Source of the DNA: Chara braunii
Lineage: Eukaryota > Streptophyta > Charophyceae > Charales > Characeae
Assembly: GCA_003427395.1 (NCBI GenBank)
Contig: BFEA01000563.1
Span: 511,939 to 575,938 of the forward strand
Direction of reading: 5' to 3'
Length of the DNA: 64,000 nt
Shown here piece after piece: positions 10,790 to 21,614 of this stretch. Under the pieces are notes generated by a model. It was not told the origin of the DNA and did not search any database. It saw only the letters and a list, made by a program, of their open reading frames with translations. Position 1 is the first letter of the stretch. The number at the start of each line of letters is the position of its first letter. The position numbers and the translations under genes were made by a program.

Positions 10790-11530
10790 GAATTGGAGGA
10801 AGGCGGAAGGAATGTGGTTTTGCTTGCAATTGTTTGGGTCAACTAAAGGTTGGGCTTAGTTTCTAAGTTGAATGGCCTAGTGCTATGTTTATTTTTGATT
10901 GTCTGGGATACCTGACTTTGTTTCTAAGTTTGATGGTCTGGTTGCTCTGACTTGTGAGGGCTGTCTGTGGCTGCATTTTCAAGAACAAGGTTTGTTTCTA
11001 AGTTAAATGATTTGGTCGGCTTGATTTATTTTAGGATTTTCTGAGTGGGACTGAACTTTGTTTCTAAGTTGAATGACATAATCACCTTATGTTTCTTTAT
11101 TGTTTTTGAAAAAAAGAGTTTGATTTTTGTTCATAAATTGGATGACTCAAACTTTGTTTTTTTTATTATGAGGGAATCAGGCGAATGACCAAACTTAGTT
11201 TTTAATTTGAATGATTTGGTATGAAATCACGCACATACTGGAACCAAGGTATACATTTGTTTATACTTTATTACTATCTTCTTTATGAACAGACTAGTCA
11301 AACTTTGTTTTTAAGTTTAATGGTCTGACTATAGTTTGTCACAAATGAAGAGAGTATTAATTGAAAATATGAATTGGTGGTAAGATGGAGTAGACTTAAC
11401 TTTGTTTCTAAGTTGAATGTCCTACTCACATGCCCAAAGAAGAAAAAAGTAGTAGTGCCCTGTGTTTGTGTATATTCAATGGTTGAGCTAGACTTTGTTT
11501 CTAAGTTAAATGGTGTAACTTTACGCCTTA
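10790..11530. repeat. Tandem core array, copy A type
   Basis: About nine copies of a 24-bp core, consensus TTTGTTTCTAAGTTGAATGG followed by TCTG, are spaced 60-100 bp apart (around 10856, 10920, 10992, 11050, 11140, 11195, 11303, 11401 and 11494). Sequences between cores differ. Copies B and C have cores at the same place in the element but with their own consensus. Confidence 0.75.
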
Positions 11531-11799
11531 TGTAAGTTGGGTATAAGAAATAAATCATTGAAAAACTATGAATTATTGTTGACAAGGTTGAACTTTGAGA
11601 CTGGGTGAGAGTACTTACCATTGTGATATGAATTTGCATGTGGCAGAGTTAGAGCTTTACTTAGTCCGAGTTTCATTTTGATAGGTGGTTTCTTTAGTTG
11701 CTTGCTAGAGATATAAGAGTTAGTTCAATTTTTGCATTTTCTAAACTAACTTATTTTTACTTAGGTCAATTCTCGCATTTTCTGGGATCATTTGTTATA

Positions 11800-13375
11800 C
11801 TTGGGTTTGTATAAATTTTGGAAAGATACTTCTCCTACGGGAAGCGTTGTCGAAAATTTTACAAAATCAAGGAGTTCTTCAAATCATGGTTTTTTCAAAA
11901 TTCAACTTTTGTCCAAGTTTTATATCTCGCTTAGTATAAATCTGGAAAACGTTTTTTTCTAGGGGAAGTGCTGCCAAAATCTTTGTTAATTCATGGAGGT
12001 AGACAAAACTTGATTTCGGAGAGTCATAGTCATTTCAGATTCAGTATTTAGCTTTGTATAAATTTTGGAAAGCTACTTTCTCTGCTGGAAGCACTACCAA
12101 AATTTCTACAAATCTAAGAAATTAATCAAATTTTTATTTTAACAAAACTCAAGTCTCACTTCGAGTTCTTATCTGACTTAGTATAAACCCGGAAAGCCTA
12201 TTTTTTCTAAAGGAGATGCTGCCCAAATTTTTACTAATTCAGGGAGTTAGACAAAATTTGACTTTCTAGAGTTGAAAACCATTTCAGTTTTGATATTCGG
12301 ATTAGTATAAATTATGAGAAGACAATTTTCATTAGGAAGCGTTGCCGAAATTTTCTTAGTTTAGAGGAGTTAGATTATAAATCATTATATTATGATAAAA
12401 AATATTTTGTCAATCTACCCTGAGTAGGGGAGATGCTGCCAAAAATCTTACTTTCTTTGAGTACTTGCTTAGAGGTAAACTTAGACTTAGCTATGAAAAT
12501 ATTTTGAGAGAGAATGAAATATGGAGGCTACCCTCCAGACACTTATAATCCCAACTTGGGCATTGACCTGTCGTGTGTTACAGGTTCCTTTTATCGTTTC
12601 TATTTAGGATTTTGACTAGATTCAACTTGATCCCACGAGGATCATCTTCTGTTATCATTGATAACATGTCGATTGCCGATTTAGGGAGGTAGAGAAAACT
12701 TGATTTTGGAGAGTCATAGTCATTTCAGATTCAGTACTTAGTTTTGTATAAATTTTGGAAAGCTACTTTCTCTGCGGGAAACACTGCCGAAATTTCTACA
12801 AATCTAAGAAGTTGATCAAATTTTTATTTTAACAAAACTCAAAGTCTCACTTCGAATTCTTATCTGACTTAGTATAAATCTGGAAAGCCTACTTTTTTCT
12901 GAAAAAGATGTTTCCCTTAATATTTACTAATTCAGGGAGTTAGACAAAATTTGACTTTCTAAAGTTAAAAACCAGTTCAGTTTTCATATTCGGACTTAGT
13001 ATAAATTATGAGAAGGAAATTTTCATCAGGAAGCGCTGCCAATTTTTTTTTAGTTTAGAGGAGTTAAATTATATTATGATAGAAAATATTTTGACAATCC
13101 ACCCTAAGTAGGGGAAATACTGCCAAGAATCTTACTTTCTTTGAGCACTTGCTAGAGGTAAACTTAGACTTAGCTATGAAAATATTTTGAAAGGGAATGA
13201 AATATGGAGGCTACCCTCCAGACACTTATAAGCCCAACTTGGGCATTGACCTGTCGTGTGTTACAGATTCCCTTGATCGTTTCCATTCAGGATTTGGACT
13301 AAATCCAGCTTGATCCCACGAGGATCATCTTCTGTTATCATAGATAACATGTCGTTTGCTGATTCATCGGTTTAT
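11800..13375. repeat. ~120-bp tandem array with a 687-bp higher-order duplication
   Basis: Units contain AGTATAAAT, then CTACGGGAAGCGCTGCC-like and AAATTTCTACAAATCTA-like segments, then GGAGTTAGAC. Units start at about 11810, 11930, 12055, 12180 and 12300. The stretch 12001-12690 is repeated at 12691-13375 with an offset of about 687 bp, including a block with CCCAACTTGGGCATTGACC and GATCCCACGAGGATCATC. Copy B has only two units, at 58590-58760. Confidence 0.8.
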
Positions 13376-13722
13376 GACTCAACTCTAATTCACTCTCGCT
13401 ACTCAACCTAAAGGCTTTCATCCCTTGTGGTTTGAATTGTTTTGTTGAGTTTTCACCCGAACTTTATTGAATGGTCATTTAACAAAGATAACGAGTACTC
13501 TATTATGAAAGGTTTTTGTGGCTAAGGCGAGGGGTGTCTGCACAAGTCGTTGAAGTTGACCTCGTGTAGTGCATGAACTTTTGGTTAAATCTTTGATCTG
13601 ATTGCACATATGTTTGTGGTTCAAATTCTGGATTTGACTGTCTGCGATCACATATATATGGTTGGAGGAAGTTTCACTTTGATTGTGAGAAGTGATTCTC
13701 TTGTACTTTATAACCTTTTATA

Positions 13723-13747
13723 CATATATATATATATATATTTGTGA

Positions 13748-13799
<52 letters not shown>
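13723..13799. repeat. (AT)n microsatellite
   Basis: Alternating AT interrupted once by TTTGTGACG at 13741. It lies between two conserved blocks of copy A and is absent at the same place in copy B. Confidence 0.95.
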
Positions 13800-13802
<3 letters not shown>

Positions 13803-13904
13803 GAATGTCCACGCGTCCTACTGCGACCGTGTGTAAGGGTTAAAAAGATTATGCTTGTGAGAGAAAAAAGAGACCTCCCTTTAACCTTTGCTCTTTATAA
13901 TTAT

Positions 13905-15005
13905 TATACTTGGACGTTGAAGTCCGACAGCCATCAAAGTCAAACCACTTGACTTCTTTCCAGACCCTGGATGATGGAGCTGGTCTCCAGGGCAATAACG
14001 TTCGACTGCAACAACATGTCGAAACCTGTGTACTACCCACTCTCCGGAGGGTGCAGAAGAGGGTGTGGTTCGCAATCGCCTTAGTCGTTGAGAGATTAAC
14101 CCTTCAAGGTGTGTGTCAGCCGTCACTTGAGTGTCGAACACGACCCTTGAGACTGTCGAGGACCACGTGATTATGGGTACTACATAATACTCCATCGCTG
14201 CGACCACTTGCGTATGCTTGCATTGCTAGTCGATATGCACGGTTGACTTCATAATAGGTTCCTACCACGACATTAACTTGACTTTGTAATTTATGCCTTC
14301 ACCATTTTGAGCTCGTTTATTACCTTTAAGTTTCCACAGAGGAAAGAAGGTTACGTTTTCTCCAACTCCAGGATGTTATGAATCGACATCGCAATTGTGT
14401 TAATTGAAATGAGAAAGCCCTGCGTTCACGAGGTTTTATTACAAGTCTCGCGCATGACTGCGGACCGATTTTCGCATCAAAAGGTTAAAGTTGGATACTA
14501 AAGGGACTAGGAGTGTTTTGTTTGTGTGAGTGATCTGACATTTTGCTTTGGTGTGGTGTAACGCGTGGTAAGAAGGATGCGTCCTAGTCGACCAACGACG
14601 AGTTGCGCTTGGGACTTCAACCCCCTAATGCGCCGGTTCACGTACGAGTCCGATAGAGGAGTGAGATCGCGCATAACCCCCTATGCTACAATGTACGAGA
14701 AACGCCCTCGGCAGGGCCACCTTTGCGATTGCAAATGATTAGCTTTTGCACGTGGTTCAGTAGCTCGGTGGGGATATGCCCATCTAAGGGATGGTGACAA
14801 CTCCTGCAGGTGGAAGTAAGTTGTACCTCGCGTGGCCTATCCTGTTATAGGGGTTCACGAGAGGTACGGCCGGCGCACTTGGCCGGAGATGCGACATATG
14901 CTTCATTTGCACCACAAAAGAAGGATAAAAGTCATGCCACAAATTTTGCGTGACGCGGCCGGGAAGGTTTCCCTGCGGGACCAATACGCTCGACAATGGG
15001 GACTG
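13905..15005 (+). repeat. Distal conserved blocks of copy A
   Basis: Two blocks match copy B. The first (13905-14130) has CATCAAAGTCAAACC, GGGTGCAGAAGAGGGTGTG and GTTGAGAGATTA, matching 60050-60200. The second (14480-15005) has ACTAAAGGGACTAGGAG, TAACGCGTGGT, CCTAGTCGACC, GGGACTTCA, GAGAAACGCCCTCGGC, GTACGGCCGGCGCACTTGG and TGACGCGGCCGGGA, matching 60340-60865. Similarity stops at GACCAATACGCTCGACAA, taken as the right limit of the element. No reading frame is conserved between the two. Confidence 0.7.
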
Positions 15006-15034
15006 AGAGGAGGTGCTTAAGCGATTACCTCGAT

Positions 15035-15942
15035 AACTTTTTTTTGCTTGTTCGTATACTCCAACTTGCACTCGCATGTGGCATGACCGTATTTGAAGCA
15101 ATTATTGCAGAATGAACAGTCATCAGGTTTGTGGTCGTGTTTGTTGCACTTGGTGCACAAGGTAGAATTCGAGTTCACCAAATCCACCATCAGATATTCG
15201 TTGTTATTCCATACTTTCAGACGGGATTTGAATAATTATTCATTGCTCGGGTGCAGCAGATACTTAAGATTTCTCAATGTTGGATCTGCAGGGTCATTGA
15301 TCGGGGCAAATTCCTTAACTACCTTCCCCATTATGACCTCCAGACCGGCTGTGATGAAAACCGAAGCTGCAATGGAAAAGCGCATGGTCATTACCCAATA
15401 GTTGTTCTTTTTATTTTCCTCTCTTTTCTTTCGCCATTCAGTACGGGGAAGTCATGGACGAGGACGGAAATACACGTAGTTTTATTTGCTCCCTTCCTTA
15501 AACTTCGTTTCCTTTTTGGTTGTCAGCAGTCATTTCACCACTTTCAAGTTCTTTGCAAGGCAGGTCCTTTGTCCCTTGCCTTCCATGTGGGTTGTACCCT
15601 TTTGAGTCGTGAGTTCTTCCTCGGTCAGTATTGATTCTTCTAGGAAACATATGAGTTTAATATTTTTGTCGTTTGACTAATTTTCTGTCTCACTCTGGAA
15701 AACAACCGCGATTATCATTTTTTTTTTTAAATCATTTCGCACCTTCTGAAAGGGTTCATTGGGGCGAATTTCAATATAGTCTTCGTCTTCGTTTACCGTT
15801 GTTTCCACATACTGTGACACATCCTGGAAGACGTGAGCAATAAACCAACCTTTCATAATCCAATCAGTTTTTGAATTTCGTCATCGTTTGGATTTGAACT
15901 GAATGGGACTGTGTTGGTTGCAGATTGATTTTCATTATTCAT
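15035..15942 (-). pseudogene. LINE ORF1 with two CCHC zinc knuckles (truncated)
   Basis: Translating the minus strand from ATG 15942 gives MNNENQSATNTVPFSS. After a one-base frame change it continues as MKGWFIAHVFQDVSQYVETT and NEDEDYIEIRPNEPFQKVRN. Later come MRFSIAASVFITAGLEVIMG and DPTLRNLKYLLHPSNE, a stop, then RLKVWNNNEYLMVDLVN. The C-terminal part has two perfect CX2CX4HX4C knuckles (CTKCNKHDHKPDDC and CNNCFKYGHATCEC). This is the nucleic-acid-binding ORF1 layout of plant-type LINEs. It is broken by one frameshift and at least two stops, and ends at 15035 where repeat copy A begins, so ORF2 is missing. Confidence 0.75.
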
Positions 15943-17240
15943 AGAGGATCGAGAGAGGGGGGGGGTTGATGAAGCAGGTTAGTAGACTTTTTGTGGACAA
16001 GTTTGGATTGTTCTGGAGAGTAAGGGTAATTGGAAAGGGAGGTAGGTATGAGTGATTGGTACAATAGGTGATTGGGGGTGAAGTTGGTTAATGCGTGAGG
16101 AGGGGACGGGCCTTGGTAGGAGACGAGAAAGCTATGGTAAAAGAGGATGGATTTGGTCCGCAGGTAGGACTACGTGCAGGGAATGTTACAAGGGGCCGAG
16201 GCAAAGGAAGGCGCTGTGACGGAGTGAAGGTATGATCTGCCAGTTGGGGCGGTGAGAGATTGGAAGAAGGATATGGGGGATCGAGGCGGTAGATGTAAGG
16301 GAGGGGGGAGGGCGATAGTTGTGTTGGATTACAAGAGGATAAGGAGTAATTAATTAAGATGGGAGGATGTGAGGGGGGAAACGAAAAACAAGAATCGAGG
16401 ACAGAATAAGTTTAGATCAGGAGTAGAGTTGTGTGTGGGGGCCGACGGGTTGGGACGTGAGTGTGCGGGTAGGATAGGTAAAAAACAAAAGAGTCGATGT
16501 TTGGATAGGGAAAGAGTGGGTGGTATAAGCAATGGAGGGTGGTAAGGCAAAAGGGAGTGTTGGTTGGAGAGGAAGGGTGTCGAGGGATGAGGAGTTCCCG
16601 ATGGGGAAGATAGCGGTTGCTATATCAGGGTGAGTCGATGTCCAATCAGGGAGAAGCAGAAGGAATACATAATAGGAGAGTTTGGGTGGAGGGGAGGGGA
16701 TAAAGGCTACTGCGTTGGTGAGGCAGAGTGTCGGGGGAACGAAAATCAGGAGGTATGGACAAAAAAGAAGTTAAACTGGGAACAGGGTTGCGTGGGGGAG
16801 GCCTGTGGGTTGGGATGCCAATGCGTAGACAAATCAGAGAGAGTTTGGGTGGTGAAGGAAGGAGTGAGATATAAAAGCAGAAGAGGAGAGGTTGGGTGAA
16901 GAAGGAGGGAGTCGAGGGATGAAGGGACCGCGTTGGAAAAAAACGGTTGCTATAAAAGGGTGTTCGGTCATAAAAATGTTAATGAAGATAATAAAGATAG
17001 TTTGGATGGAGAGGAAGGTAACGAAGCTAGTAGTAGACTTGGACGAAAGGGCGGTTCCTGTACTGGGGGAGGGGGGTGTGCAGAATACGGCTTGCTAATA
17101 TTGGAGAGTTCCGGAAAGGGAAATTTCTCTGTCGGAGATGTCGTCGGCGGGTGTTCGGACGGGAGGTACCTAGAGCGAGTTTAGGGTAAGGTGGGGAAAG
17201 GAGGTCAGGGGATCAAGTTGTGAATACACTGAAAGGACAA
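15943..17240 (-). promoter_or_regulatory. Probable LINE 5' leader with ~335-bp tandem units
   Basis: This stretch directly upstream of the ORF1 ATG is strongly G/A-rich on plus (C/T-rich on the LINE strand) and contains a tandem duplication. Markers are GTCGAGGGATGA at about 16576 and 16910, followed by CGGTTGCTATA at about 16612 and 16944, with further matches upstream (GGGTTGGGA and AGAGAGTTTGGGTGG types). Repeated units upstream of ORF1 recall the promoter monomers of some LINEs. The promoter role is an inference from position only. Confidence 0.45.
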
Positions 17241-17853
17241 GTGAGAGTGGGATGATAATTGTGAAGGCAGTAGGGAGCAGGTGGGGATGCACATGGACGT
17301 ATTGGGCGTTGGAGGAGGGAGAGTGGAAAACTGTATATGTGAAAGTAGGTGAAGTGGGCCGGACTTTCGTCTCTCAGCTAAGGGCTTGTAATGATTGTAT
17401 CACGTCACACGGAGGTACTCGAAATCGCCAAAAGCAACCAATTTCAAAAAATCTCCGTACATAATTTTCTTAGCAATAGTCGACTGTAGTTGTCCTCCTT
17501 CGAATTAGGTCAGTAATAGTTTTGTAACCAACTGGGTGAAGCCCTGTAGCGGAGCGCTCCAGTGGAACGCGATGCTCGTAAGAATGGTATATTTAGGTAA
17601 TGAATGCAATAGACCGAGGTAAGGGGGAGGTGGTCTCCAAAAGAGAAAGGTTTTCACCGCGGTAGAGGACTCGCGGTGAAGTGTCACCTTCCGTTTGTCT
17701 CCTTTCCACATCGGGTAAAAGGAGAGGATAGCTATGGTGAAAAACAAATTCACTCATGGGCTCGAGTCGCAACGCAGGCTCAATTAAGGCCGCTGGGGTC
17801 GCGCGTCGGTCCGTCCCTCACTGCCCTTTTTCGGGGCTTACTTAGCTAGTGGG
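17241..17853. other. No recognisable feature
   Basis: Mixed-composition DNA with only short unrelated frames. No repeat or gene signature was seen. Confidence 0.5.
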
Positions 17854-17892
17854 AATCCCTCTGGCAAAAAAAAAAAAAACAATCCCTCTGGC
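17854..17892. mobile_element. Naked poly(A) insertion with 12-bp target-site duplication
   Basis: AATCCCTCTGGC at 17854-17865 is repeated exactly at 17881-17892, with only an A-tract ending in C between. This is the footprint expected of target-primed reverse transcription that copied nothing but the tail. Confidence 0.75.
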
Positions 17893-17906
17893 TTTCTATT
17901 TACCAG

Positions 17907-18000
17907 AGACAAAAAAGCAGAGTCGTGTATCTTTCCAGGTTCTACAAGAAGATTCATTCTCATATCGCACATTTCCAGAGTCGTGGAGCGAGGCCCTTAC
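17907..18000. mobile_element. Small TIR element, CGCCACACC family (partial)
   Basis: The order GACAAAAAAGCAG, TTCATTCTCAT, GCACATTTC, then GTCGTGGAGCGAGGCCCTTAC matches the right half of the complete copy at 21485-21614. The left end is not clear. Confidence 0.6.
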
Positions 18001-18466
18001 TTTCAATTGGTCCCTGGCAAAAAACTGTGCTGGAGCGAGGCTCGTCAGCTGTACACGCACAATGCCTGCCCTGTCCCGAAGCTCACAAATCGACGACGCC
18101 TCTTCGGAACGGTAGTCCTTGAAAGACCTTCCCACCTACCCGGAATTCGGCGCAAGATACAGGTAACCCAAAGGCAAAGAATGGGTGCCCACTACCCGTG
18201 TTGGTCTCCACTTCCTCTCCTCCCATACCCCGCGCGGAACCGGTTCCACTGGGTCGCTCCTTGCCGCTCCCAGTGAGAAAACTGTGTGTTTTAACAACTA
18301 TCGACAAGTGAGACCCTTCGCCACATAGGCGATGTCGAAAGTCCGAGTCCATTTGCACTTGAAGAGCAAACTTTGAGTTTCGACAGCCCGTGTGGCGAAT
18401 GGCGGGTAAACTGTCGACCACCGACTTTCAAATTTTTTCTGACATCTGTCGTGTATGGCGAGCCTC

Positions 18467-19121
18467 AGGGCCTCGCCACACCAATGTCGAAACGATGAAC
18501 TCAGCGCTGACCAATGTTGAGTTTTCATAAGTTGATTGATTTTGTGTATTTTAACTTCACTTTGGAAAGAGTTTTTGAGTATAGTTAATTGGTATACTTG
18601 TTTTTGAAAGAAGACTCTATACAAATTGTTATTTTTAAAATGCATGGCCCTGTTTGTTTATCCTAAAGCGATTTTGAGAGTCAGCCTTAGTGGTCTCCAA
18701 ACGTTCGATTTCATGGCCGCATCTGCAAACGAGAATTCGTCAGACTATTTTCGACATTCACCATTTTAACACAATGAGCGCCTTCGCCACACCATATGTC
18801 GAAGACGCAGGATAAGCAAACTTTTGCTGTTAGAAAAAGGAAGAAAAGAAGAAGAAGAAGAAGAAGAAGAAGAAGAAGAAGAAGAATACACGGGATGTTG
18901 AGGCATGGATGTCGAAATCCGCACATCCTTCACAAGTGCGTTTCCGTGATGTTGAAACTCGACCAGCTGTAGGCGGGCGGTTTCGAGTTGGTAACGACCC
19001 ATGCCGAAAAATCTTCCCTGACACATGTCGATAAGATCTCAAAAAAAAAAACCTCGACACCTAGTGTGGTGATTCGTAAATGTTGAAAAACTGGTTTTCG
19101 ACACTGGTGTGACGAGGCCCT
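18467..19121. mobile_element. 655-bp TIR element, CGCCACACC family
   Basis: The left end AGGGCCTCGCCACACCA and ATGTCGAAA and the inverted right end match over 26 bases with about two differences. No transposase is present. Inside is another family-like end at about 18778 (CTTCGCCACACCATATGTCG) and a (GAA)n microsatellite, so the element may be nested. A clear target-site duplication was not found. Confidence 0.65.
18846..18887. repeat. (GAA)n microsatellite
   Basis: About fourteen AGA/GAA triplets inside the TIR element at 18467-19121. Confidence 0.95.
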
Positions 19122-19177
19122 CAAAGTCTGGTAGACAGAACAAGCTCTAGGCACAAACCCAACTGCCATAAGCTAAA

Positions 19178-19297
19178 CTCAGCCCCACCACTCTCGAAAT
19201 GTGAAAAAGACAAAAATGTGGTGGGTGCACCTAGCCATGTTCGACTGGGAAGTTCATTCTCATTTTGCACATTTCGACAGTGGTGTGGCGATGCCCT
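19178..19297. mobile_element. Small TIR element (MITE), CGCCACACC family
   Basis: The left end CCCCACCACTCTCGAAATG mirrors the right end ATTTCGACAGTGGTGTGGCG followed by ATGCCCT. The interior, with GACAAAAATGTGG and GGGTGCACCTAGCCATG, matches the copy at 21485-21614. It is non-coding and about 120 bp long. A lone family end also lies at 19321-19350. Confidence 0.75.
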
Positions 19298-19451
19298 GTG
19301 CCTAGACAACAAAACAAGGACTTAGGGCCTCACCACACCAGTGTCGAGAACCATTTTTTTTCACCAATTATCAGACATTTTTCGCCAAACGATTTTTCGC
19401 CCCCCCCCTCCCCCTTTCGCCACACAGCATTGTAGAATAGATGCACTTGTG

Positions 19452-20037
19452 AGGCTTGGACCCCACTAGCCAGCGCCTGGAAAAAATACTTGGGCGCGAA
19501 ATGTTGGCGAACGGCGGTGGAAAGTTTTTGGCATGTTTCGATGCGACCCCACGAGCGACTGCTGGAGGGGTTTTGGAAACAGCCAGGCTTGCCGCATTAG
19601 GAAACCGGAGACGGGCCCCTTCCAAGAAGGAAATTACGGATGGGCTGTATGAACCAGCGGACATGGTGCAACCCATGTCCAGTCTGGAAGACTCATGCGA
19701 CACGAACTTCGACCACAACTTTTCGTCCTGGTTCAGCCTCACATCTGTGCACCCGTGGACTGCACCACACCTTGCCGGCGGTGGTGGAAAGTTTTTGGCA
19801 CTTTGCCCTCCCTAGCTTGCTGGAGGGCACTTTGAAAAAGGACTGCCGGTTTCTGGCAGAGACTTTTCCAGCCGCCAGCCATGTAGAATCACGGCCAGCA
19901 TGGTTTCCAGGATGGCAGTGGGGTCTGAAACGGATGTTCACAACCCTCAAAAACACTTCCTGGTGGGCTGATGGGGTCTGAAATCGGCCTTCCACGCCAA
20001 AACTTTTCCAGCCTCCGGCGAGTGGGGTCCAAGCCTG
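19452..20037. mobile_element. TIR element E1 (GGACCCCACT family)
   Basis: The left end GGACCCCACTAGCCAGCGCC then TGGAAAAA mirrors the right end TTTTCCAGCCTCCGGCG then AGTGGGGTCC. The outer flank GAGGCTT mirrors AAGCCTG. About 586 bp, G/C-rich, no transposase. It abuts E2 to form a 59-bp palindrome. Confidence 0.7.
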
Positions 20038-20066
20038 AGGCCTGGACCCCACTGCCCGGCGGCTGG
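20008..20066. repeat. 59-bp near-perfect palindrome
   Basis: The two facing ends of elements E1 and E2 give an inverted repeat centred near 20037, with AGTGGGGTCC on the left arm and GGACCCCACT on the right. It pairs over almost its whole length with few mismatches. Confidence 0.85.
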
Positions 20067-21047
20067 AAACTGATGTTGGCCACAAAAAATGGCCCAGCGT
20101 GGTTGGAAAGAACTTGCCGCGTTTAGTTGTGACCCCACCGCCACCCTTGACTCTCGGCACTGGAAACGGATGGACATGCCCGAATAGGAAATTCCCCCGG
20201 GGTGTTTCTCGAAAAGGCTAGTCTGGCCGGGGCTGTGGTCCATGGCCTTCTATCGGCCTGCCCGGTGTGGCGGGTGCCGTACAAGTACCGTGCAGCACAC
20301 AACGGCCTCACGGGGTCCGCTCGGGTGGCGGGACCCCTCTGTGCACGGAAATTACCGTTGGGAGCATCGGCGGCTGTCCCCACCCCCCCACACTCCTGCC
20401 GCCGGAACCACTTTTCCCAGCCGGATCATCCAGAGTGGGAGTGCAGGTACGGGCACTGACGGAAGCCATAGCCGTTGATGAAGGAGGAGGGTTTGGCAAG
20501 GAGCACGGTCCGCGAAGGTTGTGTGCTCGTCAAGTGGCCACGACAGCTGGTGTGCAAGGGTCGATGTCGTTCCCATCATAGTCACAGCGTTGCCATGTAT
20601 CCATCGGATGTGGCCAGTTCACCATGCCGCTCGTAACGTGAGGGGAGCATGGATGGCCCAGACCCTCGGGCCCTTGGGTGAACCGTACGACTGCAAAAAA
20701 AAAAAGCATGTCTGCGGCGGACTCCCGGTCCAAAAAACGGTCCACAACGAGGGTGTGTGGTCCACGCCGTCCAGCCGTTGTCTGGAAACGGATTGACATG
20801 CGCCCCCCCCCTGCTCATATGGACGCCTCCTTGGAAAGGGAATTGAAAGCGGTTGGCGTTGAATTTCCAGACCGCCGACCGAGTAGAAACGCCCCGTCAG
20901 CATTTCTGCGACCTGCTTCCAAGCACGGTGGGCTCTGGAATTCCTTTCCGGGCTGACTTTCCACACCGGTTTCCAACACCCGTGGGGTCTGGAAAACACC
21001 ACAGCGCCCGAACTTTTCCAGGCCGCCGGCCAGTGGGGTCCAGGCCT
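20038..21047. mobile_element. TIR element E2 (GGACCCCACT family)
   Basis: The left end GGACCCCACTGCCCGGCGGC then TGGAAA mirrors the right end TTTTCCAGGCCGCCGGCC then AGTGGGGTCC. About 1 kb, G/C-rich, with several internal GTGGGGTCTG-type sub-repeats. No transposase frame was recognised. Confidence 0.65.
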
Positions 21048-21484
21048 GAATGTAAGATGGAAAAAGACGAACGCCCCTGAGGGTACGACAAGTACTAGTC
21101 CATCCCGACCTCACGCCCACTCACCAAATTTCGAAGAGAAGTAGATGGCGCAGCCTAGGACTGTAGAAAGCTTTGGAGTAGCAGGCTGGGTGGGGATTCA
21201 ACAACTTTCGACAGGAGGTGTCTATAAGCATTCTCTGACAACTAGCGAATTTTCTTCCCGTCTCCAATTTTGACAGCCTGTGGTGAAGGCAAATTATCGA
21301 AAATCGTGGTTTAGACAGTGGGGAGGGGAGGCCCTTACGAGAAAAAACATGACCTGCCGAGAGACCCTACCAGCTAGACAAAATACAAAATATGTGACGT
21401 CAGCATTCCGAAACTTGCAGAATAAACAAAGGAAAAAGGGGCGTGGGCCAGTTCCCAGCCCTTCAAACTATCAATGTAGCGGGA

Positions 21485-21614
21485 CTTAGGGCATCGCCAC
21501 ACCACTCACGAAACGTGAAAGTGACAAAAATGTGGCGGGTGCACCTGGCCATGTTTTACCCGTAAGTTCGTTCTCATTTTGCACATTTCGACAGTGGTGC
21601 GGCGACGCCCTTAG
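21485..21614. mobile_element. Complete MITE, CGCCACACC family
   Basis: It begins CTTAGGGCATCGCCACACCA and ends with the inverse (GGTGCGGCGACGCCCTTAG), about 20 matched bases, in a 130-bp element with no coding capacity. The interior TGACAAAAATGTGG and TTCTCATTTTGCACATTTCG recur in the other family copies. It is the cleanest copy in the window. From 21620 to 22430 I see no gene; another family-like end lies near 21626-21660. Confidence 0.8.

Larger units (their letters stand above)
7158..15005 (+). mobile_element. Large non-coding repeat element, copy A
   Basis: About 7.85 kb with no coding region. It aligns in blocks, in the same order, with 51325-60865 (copy B) and partly with 62340-63635 (copy C). 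Shared blocks are: the terminal motif at 7158; a GGGGTTGAG module at about 7715; a segment at 8725-8900; a 300-bp block at 10300-10600; a tandem core array at 10790-11530; a second array at 11800-13130; a block at 13380-13600; and distal blocks at 13905-14130 and 14480-15005. Unaligned stretches differ between copies. The left end starts TGTC and is followed by a hairpin, so an LTR element is possible, but no second LTR, primer-binding site or polyprotein was found. Limits are approximate. Confidence 0.7.
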
